Source of the DNA: an uncultured Sphingomonas sp.
Lineage (GTDB): Bacteria; Pseudomonadota; Alphaproteobacteria; Sphingomonadales; Sphingomonadaceae
Assembly (NCBI GenBank): GCA_913774925.1
Contig: CAJYKB010000064.1
Location: 1 to 36,987, forward strand
Direction of reading: 5' to 3'
DNA length: 36,987 nucleotides
Made by a program: the position numbers and the translations under genes. Of this stretch, positions 1 to 7,474 are shown piece by piece (within the stretch, counting starts at the first letter, position 1; each line of letters opens with the position of its first letter). The notes beneath the pieces are model-generated. The model searched no databases. It was given only the letters and a program-made list of their open reading frames with translations, and was not told the origin of the DNA.

Positions 1-291
1 GCGCGATTCGATCTGGTCACGGATGTCGGCGATGACCTGCGCGCGGCAGTCGCGCGCCTTGTTCGCGAGCGCGAGGTGGACGCCGGCCAGGCGCTCGTCG
101 CCGCATACCGCCTGCGCGGCGGCGTCCATGCGGATCGCGAGCCGCTGCTGGCCATAGGCCGTCGCCAGGTCCAGACCCTTGAGCTGGAGCACCGCGGCAT
201 CCTTCGCCAGCGGATTTTCCGACGTTGCGGCAGTTGCCGCCCCCGCGCATGCCAGGCCGAGCGCGGCCGCGGCCAGGAAACCGAGCTTCAT
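1..291 (-). CDS. UrcA family secreted protein (C-terminus cut by window edge)
   Basis: Partial gene; 97 codons are visible and the frame is open to the left edge. The protein starts MKLGFLAAAALG and has a clear signal peptide ending near AATAA, so it is exported. The mature part shows DLATAYGQQRLAIRM, a VCG cysteine and a second cysteine in ARDC, the pattern of UrcA-family proteins: small periplasmic proteins of unknown function, common in sphingomonads and Caulobacterales, with two conserved cysteines. Two adjacent ATG codons (294 and 291) could start it; AAGGAG lies better spaced (6 nt) for the inner one at 291. It is separated by about 110 nt from the leftward gene behind it, so it probably has its own promoter. 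Family assignment is by pattern; function is unknown. Confidence 0.8.
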   Translation of the reverse strand, partial: MKLGFLAAAALGLACAGAATAATSENPLAKDAAVLQLKGLDLATAYGQQRLAIRMDAAAQAVCGDERLAGVHLALANKARDCRAQVIADIRDQIESR

Positions 292-376
292 CATCCTCTC
301 CTTACGTCCGTATCACGGCCGCTCATGCTGTGGCGGCGCCGTTCACATAGGAGTTCGGACGAAGGGTGACAATGTA

Positions 377-399
377 TCGCCGCTAAGCCGCTGCGGCGA
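377..399 (-). terminator. Hairpin downstream of the leftward operon
   Basis: The 7-bp arms TCGCCGC and GCGGCGA are perfectly complementary around a 9-nt loop. The hairpin begins 6 nt beyond the stop codon of the leftward gene ending at 405. No T-run follows on the minus strand, so it is at best an imperfect intrinsic terminator or an mRNA 3'-end stabiliser. Confidence 0.35.
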
Positions 400-404
400 A
401 AGCC

Positions 405-773
405 TCAGCGCAGGCGCACCACCAGCGCGGCAAGGTCGATGCGGCCGCCGAGCAGCCCGACCGGCAGGTCGGTGTCATGGTCGATCGTGCGATCCTGCGC
501 CGGAGTCGTCAGCGTGACGCGGATCGTGCGTGCGCGCGGGCTCGACCAGTCGCGCACCGTCGCGACCGGCAGCCGAACGCGCCAGCGCCGTCCCCCCTCG
601 ACCGCGACCTCATGCCCGTTGATGAGGACGGCGGCGTCGGGCGAGGCGCGCGTGCCCGACACTTGCAGGCAGTCGACCGGCTCGCACGAGACGAGCTTCG
701 CCTGTGGTGCGGCCGATGCCGCGGCGGGGAGGAGCGCCGCGGCGAGGAGCGCGGCGAGGTCAATCGATCGCAA
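405..773 (-). CDS. Small secreted protein of unknown function
   Basis: A 122-aa protein with an N-terminal signal peptide (IDLAALLAAALLPAAASA) and probable cleavage after ASA. The mature part is about 100 residues, rich in valine and alternating polar/hydrophobic residues, suggesting a beta-sandwich, with two cysteines close together (SCEPVDC) that could form a disulfide. I do not recognise the family. The start is TTG: a strong GAGGAGG sits exactly 6 nt upstream at 780-786 and no ATG is better placed. The gene overlaps the end of the sulfotransferase gene by 14 nt and is the last gene of that leftward operon, so it may act with it, but nothing in the sequence shows how. Confidence 0.65.
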   Translation of the reverse strand: MRSIDLAALLAAALLPAAASAAPQAKLVSCEPVDCLQVSGTRASPDAAVLINGHEVAVEGGRRWRVRLPVATVRDWSSPRARTIRVTLTTPAQDRTIDHDTDLPVGLLGGRIDLAALVVRLR

Positions 774-2364
774 TGCCGGCCTCCTCGAGGATGCGGAGCG
801 CGGGTTCCAGTATGTCCGCGTGCCGCTTCCACCGCGCGACCGCGTCGCGGTATATCGGGCGGCGTACCTGCGCGGCGCTGGGCGTCGATACCGGCGCGCT
901 ATTGTCGTGGAAGGCGAGGCAGGCGTCGGACCAGGGCAGTTCGCAATGGTCGAGCAGGCGCCGCGTCTCCCCCTCCTGATCCGCGACCAGATCCTCGTAG
1001 CGAAGCTCCAGCACGCGTCCGGGCAGCGCCGTGCGCCACAGCGTCATCAGCCGGTCGAAGCCGACGTAATATCGGGCGATGTCGGCCAGATCGTAGCTGT
1101 AGTCGTAATAGCGCGACCCGATGGCGAACAGGTTGCGGAAGTTGCCGAGCACCGTGTCCATCGGGTGGCGGCGCAGGCAGACAATCCGTGCCTGTGGCAG
1201 CGCACGTGCGATCGCGCCGACATAATGGAAGTTGCCGGGAAACTTGTCGACGAAGCGGTGCGCGGGATCGCGGCGGTGGTGCCGTGCGCGACGCAGGTAA
1301 TCGCGCCCGATCGCGCCCAGGTCGGCAGAGGCGGCGGCCTGGATCGTCTCCACGTCGAGCACCTGACGCGAGCGCGTGCCCGTGGCGGCCTTCACCGCGA
1401 GCGGCATCGCCTGCAATTCGCCCGCACTTTCCACCGCCGGGTGCGAGGAAAGGATGCGGTCGACCAGTGTCGTGCCGGTGCGCGGCATGCCGATGACGAA
1501 GATCGGCGCGTCGGCGGCGGGTGCGGTGACCGGTGCGGACGCCATGGCGGGCCATGCCGCCCTGATCGCGTCGAAGATCGCGAGGTCGTCCGCGACGTCA
1601 TAGCGCAGCGTCGCACGGTGCGCGGCGTTGGTCGTGCACAAGGTGTCGAGCGCGTCCGCGCCGCGGCCCAGGTCGTCCAGCTCCTTCGCCAGCGCATAGC
1701 CCAGCAGCACGCGCGAACGGTCGTCGCGCGCGCGCGAGCGGATTGTGGTCAGCCGGTCGATGTGATGGCGCCCGGCGGTCTGCTTGCGCAAGCCGGCCAG
1801 CAGATGGTGCGCGCGCGCGTCGTCCGGGACGCGCTCCAGCAGCGCCTCGATCGCTGCTTCGGCGGCATCGGTGCGTCCCAGGAAGCCGAGCGCGGCGGCC
1901 TGATTGTAGCGATAGCCGACATGGTCGGGCGCCAGCGCCACCGCCGCATCGAAGTGGGGAAGGGAGGCGGCGTGATCGCCCAGCCGCGCATAGACGCATC
2001 CCATCGTGTCGCGGCCGAGGGCATCGTCGGGAAGCGCCGCCTCGGCGGCTGTCAGCACTGCTGCGGCATCGCCGTCGCGGCGTACCGCGACATACAGCCG
2101 TGCCAGTTGCGCGCGATATTCCCCCGCCGGGCAGCGCGCCACGGCCTGCTCGATCAACCTGATCGCGGTCGCGACCCGCCCGGCTGCGGCGTCGGCCAGC
2201 CCGTGGAGAAACAAGGCCTCCGCGTCGTCGCCGCGTTCCGCCAGGATCGCACCGGCGAACCGCGCCACCGCGGTCCCATCTCCGCGTGCCAGTGCCGCGC
2301 GGGCGGCGGCGATCCGCTCGCCGCGCGGCGTGTGGGTGTCGAGCGGGCGAGCGGTCAGCAGCAT
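760..2364 (-). CDS. TPR-repeat sulfotransferase
   Basis: 534 aa. The first ~260 residues are tetratricopeptide-like helical repeats (alanine-rich, with repeated GR..A....AL patterns). The C-terminal half is a PAPS-dependent sulfotransferase: residues ~285-300 carry the 5'-phosphosulfate loop (GMPRTGTTLVDRIL), and ~391-409 the 3'-phosphate-binding stretch (VCLRRHPMDTVLGN). Proteins of this TPR-sulfotransferase type transfer sulfate from PAPS to hydroxyl groups of small molecules, lipids or glycans; the substrate cannot be read from the sequence. No signal peptide is seen, so it should be cytoplasmic. The ATG overlaps the desaturase stop as TGATG, which implies translational coupling. The hydroxylase-like enzyme directly upstream makes a hydroxylate-then-sulfate order plausible, but this is inference. 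Confidence 0.88.
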   Translation of the reverse strand: MLLTARPLDTHTPRGERIAAARAALARGDGTAVARFAGAILAERGDDAEALFLHGLADAAAGRVATAIRLIEQAVARCPAGEYRAQLARLYVAVRRDGDAAAVLTAAEAALPDDALGRDTMGCVYARLGDHAASLPHFDAAVALAPDHVGYRYNQAAALGFLGRTDAAEAAIEALLERVPDDARAHHLLAGLRKQTAGRHHIDRLTTIRSRARDDRSRVLLGYALAKELDDLGRGADALDTLCTTNAAHRATLRYDVADDLAIFDAIRAAWPAMASAPVTAPAADAPIFVIGMPRTGTTLVDRILSSHPAVESAGELQAMPLAVKAATGTRSRQVLDVETIQAAASADLGAIGRDYLRRARHHRRDPAHRFVDKFPGNFHYVGAIARALPQARIVCLRRHPMDTVLGNFRNLFAIGSRYYDYSYDLADIARYYVGFDRLMTLWRTALPGRVLELRYEDLVADQEGETRRLLDHCELPWSDACLAFHDNSAPVSTPSAAQVRRPIYRDAVARWKRHADILEPALRILEEAGIAID

Positions 2365-3248
2365 CAGTTGGCGATCGCCGAATCGCCGGGGGCGCGGCGC
2401 GCCCTCATGCGCTCCGTCAGCGGGCGCAGCGGGAACAGCGTCTGCTCCCGCACCGACAGCCGCCGACGCTCGTCCTGACCGACGATGACGCCCTCGCCCT
2501 CGCGATAGGTGCCGAACAGGCGGTCGAGCAGGATCAGCGAATTGGCATAGTTGCTGCGCGTTTCGTCATAGCCGGTGGAATGGTGCAGGCTGTGATGGCG
2601 GATGGTGGTGAAGAAGAAGGAGTAGAACAGCGGCGGATCGGAGCGCACGTTGGCGTGCGCGAAGACCGAGGTGACGATCAGGACGTTGACGCCGCACAGC
2701 ACCGCCGCAGTCGACAGGTCGAACAGCGCCACGATGCTGAGGCTGATGAGGAACAGCTCTACCGGGTTGCCGACCGCACCCTTCATCGCGTTCAGCTGCG
2801 TCAGGTGGTGGTGCGGCGCGTGGGTGTACCAAAGCCACGTATTGTGCATCGCGCGATGCATCCAATACTGGCCGAATTCGATCACCAGGATGACGAGCGC
2901 GACCTGCACTAGGAAGGGCAGGTGCATCGCCCATTGCGTCGTGATGCCGAGCGATGCCTTCGCCGCGCGCAGCGGATCCTCCGCCAGATGCGTCGTCAGC
3001 CAGCCGATGACCGCGGTGTTGAAGACGACGTAGCCGAGATCGGTCACGAACTCGCGGCGGTTGATCCGCCACCCCTCGTGCCGCTCCGCGACCGCCTCGA
3101 TCGCCTGCACCAGCAGCGGGATGGCGGTGGCGGCGACCACGATCGTCCACGGGCTGTCGACCAGTGTCTGTGGCACGAGCGCCCAGAAGGTGCAGACGAG
3201 GCCGACGAGAAGGGGAGGGAGGAAGTCGAGGGGCTTGTGGGTCATCAT
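2364..3248 (-). CDS. Fatty acid hydroxylase / sterol desaturase superfamily protein (copy 1)
   Basis: 294 aa integral membrane di-iron enzyme. N-terminal hydrophobic segments (LPPLLVGLVCTFWALV and later ones) are followed by the histidine boxes: HRAMH, HAPHHH and HHSLHH, the HX3H / HXXHH / HXXHH arrangement that binds two irons in this superfamily (hydroxylation or desaturation of lipids, sterols or carotenoids). It is clearly paralogous to the product of 6491-7474: both have FGQYWMHR, TQLN..KGAVGNP.ELFLI and SLHHS boxes. The start is the first of two adjacent ATGs at 3248; a longer frame exists upstream, but its extra residues are arginine-rich noise and a coupled small ORF occupies that DNA. 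Upstream GGGGA is a weak ribosome site, consistent with coupling to the preceding stop codon. Substrate unknown. Confidence 0.88.
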   Translation of the reverse strand: MMTHKPLDFLPPLLVGLVCTFWALVPQTLVDSPWTIVVAATAIPLLVQAIEAVAERHEGWRINRREFVTDLGYVVFNTAVIGWLTTHLAEDPLRAAKASLGITTQWAMHLPFLVQVALVILVIEFGQYWMHRAMHNTWLWYTHAPHHHLTQLNAMKGAVGNPVELFLISLSIVALFDLSTAAVLCGVNVLIVTSVFAHANVRSDPPLFYSFFFTTIRHHSLHHSTGYDETRSNYANSLILLDRLFGTYREGEGVIVGQDERRRLSVREQTLFPLRPLTERMRARRAPGDSAIAN

Positions 3249-3406
3249 CGTCCCCGGACGGTGGGCGGGACGGAGGACATGCGCACCGCGGGCAATCCGC
3301 CGACGGCGCCGGCCCGTGCGGCGAGGCCGTTCAGCAGCAGCCGCCCGATACCGCGGCTCAGCCGGGCGAGCGTGGCGATGAACGCATGTCGCGGATGGCG
3401 GCGCAC
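3245..3406 (-). CDS. Probable 53-aa basic small protein, coupled to the desaturase
   Basis: A GTG-initiated frame preceded by a near-ideal ribosome site: GGAGG at 3412-3416 with a 5-nt spacer. It encodes a 53-residue, arginine-rich product beginning MRRHPRHAFIATLARL, with a short amphipathic or hydrophobic stretch (IGRLLLNGLAA) and a proline/arginine tail. Its TGA stop overlaps the desaturase ATG in an ATGA, the standard coupling seen at other junctions in this window. I do not recognise the protein; it could be a membrane-associated small partner or simply a leader that couples translation of the desaturase. The alternative is an untranslated leader with chance features. Confidence 0.45.
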   Translation of the reverse strand: MRRHPRHAFIATLARLSRGIGRLLLNGLAARAGAVGGLPAVRMSSVPPTVRGR

Positions 3407-3479
3407 CTGTTCCTCCGTGGCTTCGCAGGGAAAGGTGCTTCACCACGGCGTCATGTCGGCAGGCGCTAAATTCTGATGG

Positions 3480-3504
3480 CGGGCATAGGTCTGGCCTATG
3501 CCCG
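3480..3504 (-). terminator. Strong hairpin just after the LysR gene
   Basis: Perfect 10-bp stem CGGGCATAGG / CCTATGCCCG around the 5-nt loop TCTGG, starting 5 nt beyond the stop codon of the leftward LysR gene. No T-tract follows on the minus strand, so it is not a textbook intrinsic terminator. It also lies 74 nt upstream of the small ORF heading the desaturase operon, so it could instead be an operator or a processing hairpin separating the two transcripts. Confidence 0.5.
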
Positions 3505-3509
3505 ACGCG

Positions 3510-4448
3510 TCACGAATGCCGCTGCGCGCGGATGCGGCGGTACACTTCGTCGATGAACAGCTGCGTCGCGGTGTCGCGTGCGGGCTGCGCGCGGGCGAGC
3601 AGGAAGATGTCGTAGGACGGCTCGAACTCCGTCAGCAGGATCGGCCACAGCTTTCCCGCCGCGACCGCTTCGCGCGCGGACAGGATCGGCAGGAAACCGA
3701 TGCCGATCCCGTTGACGATCAGCCGGCGCGCCTCGTTGACGTCCTCCGCCACGCCATTGACGCGCGTGCCCAACCGGTAGCGTCGCCTGAGCTGGGTGAT
3801 CGTCTCGATCTCGTCGTCGCCGGTCAGGACGAAGCCCTCGTCCTTCAATTCGTTGAGGCGGCCGACGCGGTAGCCGAACAGCGGGTGGCTGCGCCCGCAA
3901 TACAGCTGCTGCCGCTCGACGAAGAGCGGCTCGTAGATCAGGCTGCCGCGATCGCCGCCGTCATAGCCGACGCCGATCTCGACATCGCCCTGTTCCAGCG
4001 CGTCGAGCACCTGCCGCCACGGCGACACGCGGATCTCGATATGGATGTCGGGATTGCGGCGGTGGAAGCTGGCGAGCGCCTCGTCGAGTTCGGGCGAGAC
4101 GATCGCGGACACCATCTGGATGCGCACGATCCCCTCGACCCGGCGGGTCGCCTGCGCGATCTGGTGCGGCATCATCCGCGCGGATTCCAGCATATCCTCG
4201 CACAGCGCCATCATCGCCTTGCCCGCGGCGGTCATCTCCACGCCGGTCGCGCCGCGGTGAAGCAGCGTCGCGCCGACATGCTCCTCCAGCCGCTTGAGCG
4301 CGGCGCTGATGCTGGGCTGCTGCTTGTTGAGCTGGCGCGCGGCGGCCCCGATCCCGCCGGCGCGGACGATGTCGACAAAGGTGCGCATCAGATTCCAGTC
4401 GACGCGACTGGCGAATTTCTGATCGGTCGGCACCGTCCGGTCGTCCAT
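3510..4448 (-). CDS. LysR-family transcriptional regulator
   Basis: About 312 aa. The N-terminus carries the LysR winged helix-turn-helix (NLMRTFVDIVRAGGIGAAAR, then QPSISAALKRLEEHVGATLLHR), followed by a LysR substrate-binding domain over the rest (for example VRIQMVSAIVSPELDEAL, DVEIGVGYDG). LysR proteins bind DNA as tetramers and respond to a small-molecule inducer. The ATG at 4448 is chosen because GAGGGA lies just upstream; an in-frame ATG at 4463 has no ribosome site. The gene diverges from the Fe(II) oxygenase at 4572, with a 108-120-nt shared intergenic region holding an imperfect dyad. The usual LysR arrangement therefore suggests that it controls the oxygenase operon and itself. The desaturase-sulfotransferase operon lies downstream on the same strand. 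Inducer unknown. Confidence 0.9.
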   Translation of the reverse strand: MDDRTVPTDQKFASRVDWNLMRTFVDIVRAGGIGAAARQLNKQQPSISAALKRLEEHVGATLLHRGATGVEMTAAGKAMMALCEDMLESARMMPHQIAQATRRVEGIVRIQMVSAIVSPELDEALASFHRRNPDIHIEIRVSPWRQVLDALEQGDVEIGVGYDGGDRGSLIYEPLFVERQQLYCGRSHPLFGYRVGRLNELKDEGFVLTGDDEIETITQLRRRYRLGTRVNGVAEDVNEARRLIVNGIGIGFLPILSAREAVAAGKLWPILLTEFEPSYDIFLLARAQPARDTATQLFIDEVYRRIRAQRHS

Positions 4449-4463
4449 GTTGCGGTCCCTCAT

Positions 4464-4571
4464 TCGTTCGATCGCGCGACGATGGTGACTATCGCGTCAT
4501 AGATCGCATTGATGCAATCCATAAACGATCGCCGTCTTTCGCTATGACCCGGCATCGGGCGAGGTGCCGCG
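4464..4571. promoter_or_regulatory. Divergent promoter region between LysR and the oxygenase, with a dyad
   Basis: A 108-nt stretch, less GC-rich than the flanking genes. At 4506-4520 there is an imperfect dyad GCATTG-ATG-CAATCC whose core ATTG/CAAT arms are complementary, compatible with a LysR T-N-A type box, followed by AT-richer sequence (CCATAAACGATCG). A GAGG ribosome site for the oxygenase lies 7 nt before its ATG at 4572. Assignment as the LysR operator is inference from position and symmetry. Confidence 0.45.
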
Positions 4572-5564
4572 ATGACAGACACGCTGCCCCTATCGATCGT
4601 CGACATTTCCGGGTTGGCAAGCGACGAGGCCACGGATCGCATCGCGGTGGCGCGGGCGCTGGACGACGCCTGCCGCCGCTCGGGCTTCCTCTACCTTCGC
4701 GGCGTGCAGATCGACGCCGCGCCCGGGGAGCGGCTGCTGCGGACCGCGCGGCGCTATTTCGCGCAGGACATGGCCGCGAAGATGGCCTGCTACATCGGCC
4801 ATTCGTCCAACCACAGCGGCTATGTGCCCGCGGGCGAGGAGGAATTCGGCGGCGGGACGCGCGATCTGAAGGAGGCGTACGACGTCAACAACGATTATTT
4901 GAGCGAAACCGGTCGCCGCCCGCTGCTCGGACCCAACCTGTGGCCCAACCTGCCGGGGTTTCGCGACGACATATCGGCCTATTACCGCCACATGACCGCG
5001 GTCGGGCGGCAGCTGTTCGGCGCATTCGCGCTCGCACTGGAGCTGGACGAGGATCATTTCGCGCCCCAGCTGCGCCATCCGCCCAACCAGCTTCGGCTGA
5101 TCCATTACCCGCTCGCCCCGGCGGCGGAGGACCGGCCGGGGATCGGCGCGCATACCGACTATGAATGCTTCACGTTGCTGTTCGCGACTGCCGCCGGGTT
5201 GCAGGTGATGGACCGCGCCGGCGCCTGGATCGACGTGCCGCTGGTCGAGGGCGCGATGGTGATGAACATCGGCGACATGATGGAGCTGATGTCGGGCGGG
5301 CGCTGGCTGGCGACGACGCACCGGGTGAAGAAGGTGGCGGAGGAACGCTATTCCTTTCCGATGTTCTTCACCTGCGACTACGACCATGTCGTCGCCCCGC
5401 TGGTGCCGCCGCACGGCGAGCGCCGCTACGCGCCGCTGCGCTGCGGCGAGCATCTGTTTCAGCAGACCGCGCAGACCTTCGCCTATCTGAAGGCGCGGCA
5501 GGCGCGTGGCGAACTGACGCTGGCGGATGCGCTGCCGCCCGGCTCGTTCGGGGTGCAGGCGTGA
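4572..5564 (+). CDS. Isopenicillin N synthase-like 2-oxoglutarate/Fe(II) oxygenase
   Basis: 330 aa, the normal length of the isopenicillin N synthase / plant 2OG-dioxygenase family. It has an N-terminal non-haem dioxygenase domain (SIVDISGLAS, ...GFLYLRGV) and a C-terminal 2OG-FeII_Oxy domain. The iron ligands are visible: H194 and D196 in GAHTDYEC and H250 in ATTHRV; R259 and S261 in ERYSFP form the RxS co-substrate-binding pair. The fold activates O2 for hydroxylation, desaturation or ring closure of a small molecule. No peptide synthetase for penicillin-type chemistry is present, so beta-lactam synthesis is not implied. The start is ATG with GAGG 7 nt upstream. Its stop overlaps the next gene's GTG. 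Substrate unknown; probably under the divergent LysR. Confidence 0.9.
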   Translation: MTDTLPLSIVDISGLASDEATDRIAVARALDDACRRSGFLYLRGVQIDAAPGERLLRTARRYFAQDMAAKMACYIGHSSNHSGYVPAGEEEFGGGTRDLKEAYDVNNDYLSETGRRPLLGPNLWPNLPGFRDDISAYYRHMTAVGRQLFGAFALALELDEDHFAPQLRHPPNQLRLIHYPLAPAAEDRPGIGAHTDYECFTLLFATAAGLQVMDRAGAWIDVPLVEGAMVMNIGDMMELMSGGRWLATTHRVKKVAEERYSFPMFFTCDYDHVVAPLVPPHGERRYAPLRCGEHLFQQTAQTFAYLKARQARGELTLADALPPGSFGVQA

Positions 5565-6373
5565 CGCTGGCGGCGCTGCTCGCCACGCTGCCGCCGCGCG
5601 CGGCCGACACGGCGTTCCCGCCGCATTTGCTGGGGGCGTTCCGGCGGCAGTCAATCACCTTCTGCAACGGGCTGACCGATACGGTGACGCGCGTGTTCTG
5701 GTTTCAGTCGCGCAGCTTCACGATCGATCTGCGCCTGCCCGATGGCGTCGCGACCCCGGTCGACCAGCGACAGGGCTGGATCGGCGATACGTGCTGGGAC
5801 GCCGCGGCCGGGGAAATGTCGTGGCGCATCGCGGCCAGCTATCAGCCGCACGACCAATGGCCGGAGGCGGCGCGGCTCCTCCCCATCGGCAACAGCGTGA
5901 TCGAGATCGCGCCGTCGGGCGCGTATGTCGAGGATTGGCGGCAGCAGGCGACGCGCGGACCGCTGCTGGGGCTGCGCCTGTCCGAGGTCGTCGATGCCAC
6001 GACCGGCGAGAGCGACGCGCGCGAGGGCGGGCTGATCGTGGCGGGTCCGCATATCGCGCTCGCGGTGGCGCGGCCCGCACGGGCTGCGACCGACTTGGAG
6101 GCGTACGAGGTCTCGGTCGCGCTGGATGGCGAGGGTGTGACGTGGAGCACGCAAGGGACGCGGTACGGCGAACCGATCGTGCGGGGCGCGTTCGCCATGG
6201 AGTCCGACGGAAGCGTGACGCTGACCCAGCCGGAGCGGACGCTCCGCTTCACGGTCGACGCCTGCGTGCCCGACATGACGTTCGGCAACGTCACGCCGAG
6301 TACCGATGCGGCCGCCGCCTGGTGGCGGCGCGAGGCGGCGCATCTTGCGCGTCATGCGGTCCCGCTGCGCTGA
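5561..6373 (+). CDS. Conserved-looking protein of unknown function
   Basis: 270 aa starting at a GTG that overlaps the oxygenase stop (GTGA). There is no signal peptide or membrane segment. The sequence is rich in aromatic and beta-forming stretches (TRVFWFQSRSFTIDLRLP, WIGDTCWDAAAGEMSWRI, GAYVEDWRQQ, GPLLGLRL) and looks like a soluble beta-barrel or beta-sandwich of lipocalin type, though I cannot assign a family. Many tryptophans and charged residues suggest a binding or catalytic pocket. Tight coupling to the oxygenase means the two are probably made together and may act on the same compound. A longer in-frame upstream extension exists but runs entirely inside the oxygenase gene in another frame, so it is rejected. 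Confidence 0.7.
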   Translation: MTLAALLATLPPRAADTAFPPHLLGAFRRQSITFCNGLTDTVTRVFWFQSRSFTIDLRLPDGVATPVDQRQGWIGDTCWDAAAGEMSWRIAASYQPHDQWPEAARLLPIGNSVIEIAPSGAYVEDWRQQATRGPLLGLRLSEVVDATTGESDAREGGLIVAGPHIALAVARPARAATDLEAYEVSVALDGEGVTWSTQGTRYGEPIVRGAFAMESDGSVTLTQPERTLRFTVDACVPDMTFGNVTPSTDAAAAWWRREAAHLARHAVPLR

Positions 6374-6490
6374 TCGCTTGCACCGCATAGGCAGCATCTA
6401 TGGGGTCCATATGTCGAACGCGGATGGCGTAATACCGGCCCGGCAGGAATCCTCGCCCTACAAGGCCGCAGCCGGAGCAGGGGGCAGCAC
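6374..6490. other. Intergenic gap before the second desaturase
   Basis: A 117-nt gap in a rightward gene run. It holds a short imperfect dyad, CATAG (6386-6390) and CTATG (6398-6402), and a G-rich ribosome site (GGAG then GGGGG) ahead of the ATG at 6491. It may contain a separate promoter for the desaturase; no convincing -35/-10 pair was seen. Confidence 0.3.
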
Positions 6491-7474
6491 ATGGACGGAG
6501 TTCGCGTCGGCAAGAGGATCATCGGTGCGCAGTCGCCGGTGACGATCGGATGGGAGAACGTGCCGCGGGTCGAGGGCGGGCGGTTCAAGCAGTTGTTCTT
6601 CACCTGCTTCCAGCCCGCGGTGCTCTTCGCGCTAATCGCCTTCTGGTATTATGCGCCGAATTCGATCGCGAAGGCATCCACTGCGGTGTGGATCGGTGTC
6701 GGCTTCAAGGCGCTGCTGCTGGTGATGGAGTATTTCTTCCCGCGCTACGACAGCTGGAAGCTGACGTGGAAGGAACTGACGACCGACCTGTTCTACGTCG
6801 GGCTGGGCTATACCGCGCTGCGGCTGGTCGACGAATTCATCGGCGACGGCGCGATGATCGGCGCGATCCAGCATGCGCTGGAATGGGACAAGCTGGCTTG
6901 GTTCGTCGGTGCGCCGCTGCTGGTGCAGGCATTCCTGATCTCGTTCATCTTCGACTTCGGCCAATATTGGATGCACCGCGGGATGCACAATTGGTATCCG
7001 CTGTGGCTCAGCCACTCGGTGCACCATTACATCACCCAGCTGAATATCAACAAGGGCGCGGTCGGCAATCCGACGGAACTGTTTCTGATCGGGCTGGGGA
7101 TCGGCGGCTTCTTCGACTTCCTGCCGCGCGCCGCGTTGCTCGCCGGTGCGATCGGCCTGGCGGTGGGGACGTACCAGCATATCAACGTCCGGTTCAACAC
7201 ACCGGCGTGGTGGCGCTACCTCTTCAACACGACCGAGCACCACAGCCTGCATCATTCGCAGGACTTCGAGGCGAGCCGCAGCAACTATTCCAACACCTGG
7301 ATCGTGATCGACCGCCTGTTCGGCACCTGCGTCGATGGCGAGGCGGAGCTCTTGGGCATGGAGGGCGGACGCCGCATGTCGATCCGCGAGCAGATGACCT
7401 ATCCCTTTACCGAGGCGTGGAAGACGATGCGCGAGCGCTTCGGCCGCGCGCCGGCCGCGGTGCCCGCGGAATGA
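6491..7474 (+). CDS. Fatty acid hydroxylase / sterol desaturase superfamily protein (copy 2)
   Basis: 327 aa membrane di-iron enzyme. Hydrophobic segments (AVLFALIAFWYY, AVWIGVGFKALLLVMEYFF, LLVQAFLISFIF) surround the histidine boxes HRGMH, HSVHH and HHSLHH, which bind the two irons. It is a close paralogue of the product of 2364-3248 but has a longer N-terminus (~40 more residues). Superfamily members hydroxylate or desaturate lipids, sterols or carotenoids; no sterol-synthesis gene is present here, so the annotated sterol name is only a family label. The start is ATG at 6491 with a G-rich site 6 nt upstream. Its stop overlaps the next ATG (ATGA), coupling it to the following membrane protein. 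Confidence 0.9.
   Translation: MDGVRVGKRIIGAQSPVTIGWENVPRVEGGRFKQLFFTCFQPAVLFALIAFWYYAPNSIAKASTAVWIGVGFKALLLVMEYFFPRYDSWKLTWKELTTDLFYVGLGYTALRLVDEFIGDGAMIGAIQHALEWDKLAWFVGAPLLVQAFLISFIFDFGQYWMHRGMHNWYPLWLSHSVHHYITQLNINKGAVGNPTELFLIGLGIGGFFDFLPRAALLAGAIGLAVGTYQHINVRFNTPAWWRYLFNTTEHHSLHHSQDFEASRSNYSNTWIVIDRLFGTCVDGEAELLGMEGGRRMSIREQMTYPFTEAWKTMRERFGRAPAAVPAE

Noticed and set aside
439..2478. A 679-codon rightward open frame opposite the sulfotransferase and secreted protein
   Set aside because: No recognisable domain and arginine/valine-rich composition; the leftward genes have clear motifs.
3249..3446. N-terminal extension of the first desaturase
   Set aside because: The extra 66 residues are arginine-rich and unlike the paralogue; the DNA fits a separate small ORF with its own ribosome site and a coupled stop.
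4572..5564. Beta-lactam biosynthesis from the isopenicillin N synthase-like gene
   Set aside because: No ACV peptide synthetase or other beta-lactam gene is present; the family covers many unrelated oxidations.
2364..7474. A sterol biosynthesis pathway
   Set aside because: Only the desaturase superfamily name suggests it; no squalene epoxidase or oxidosqualene cyclase is present.
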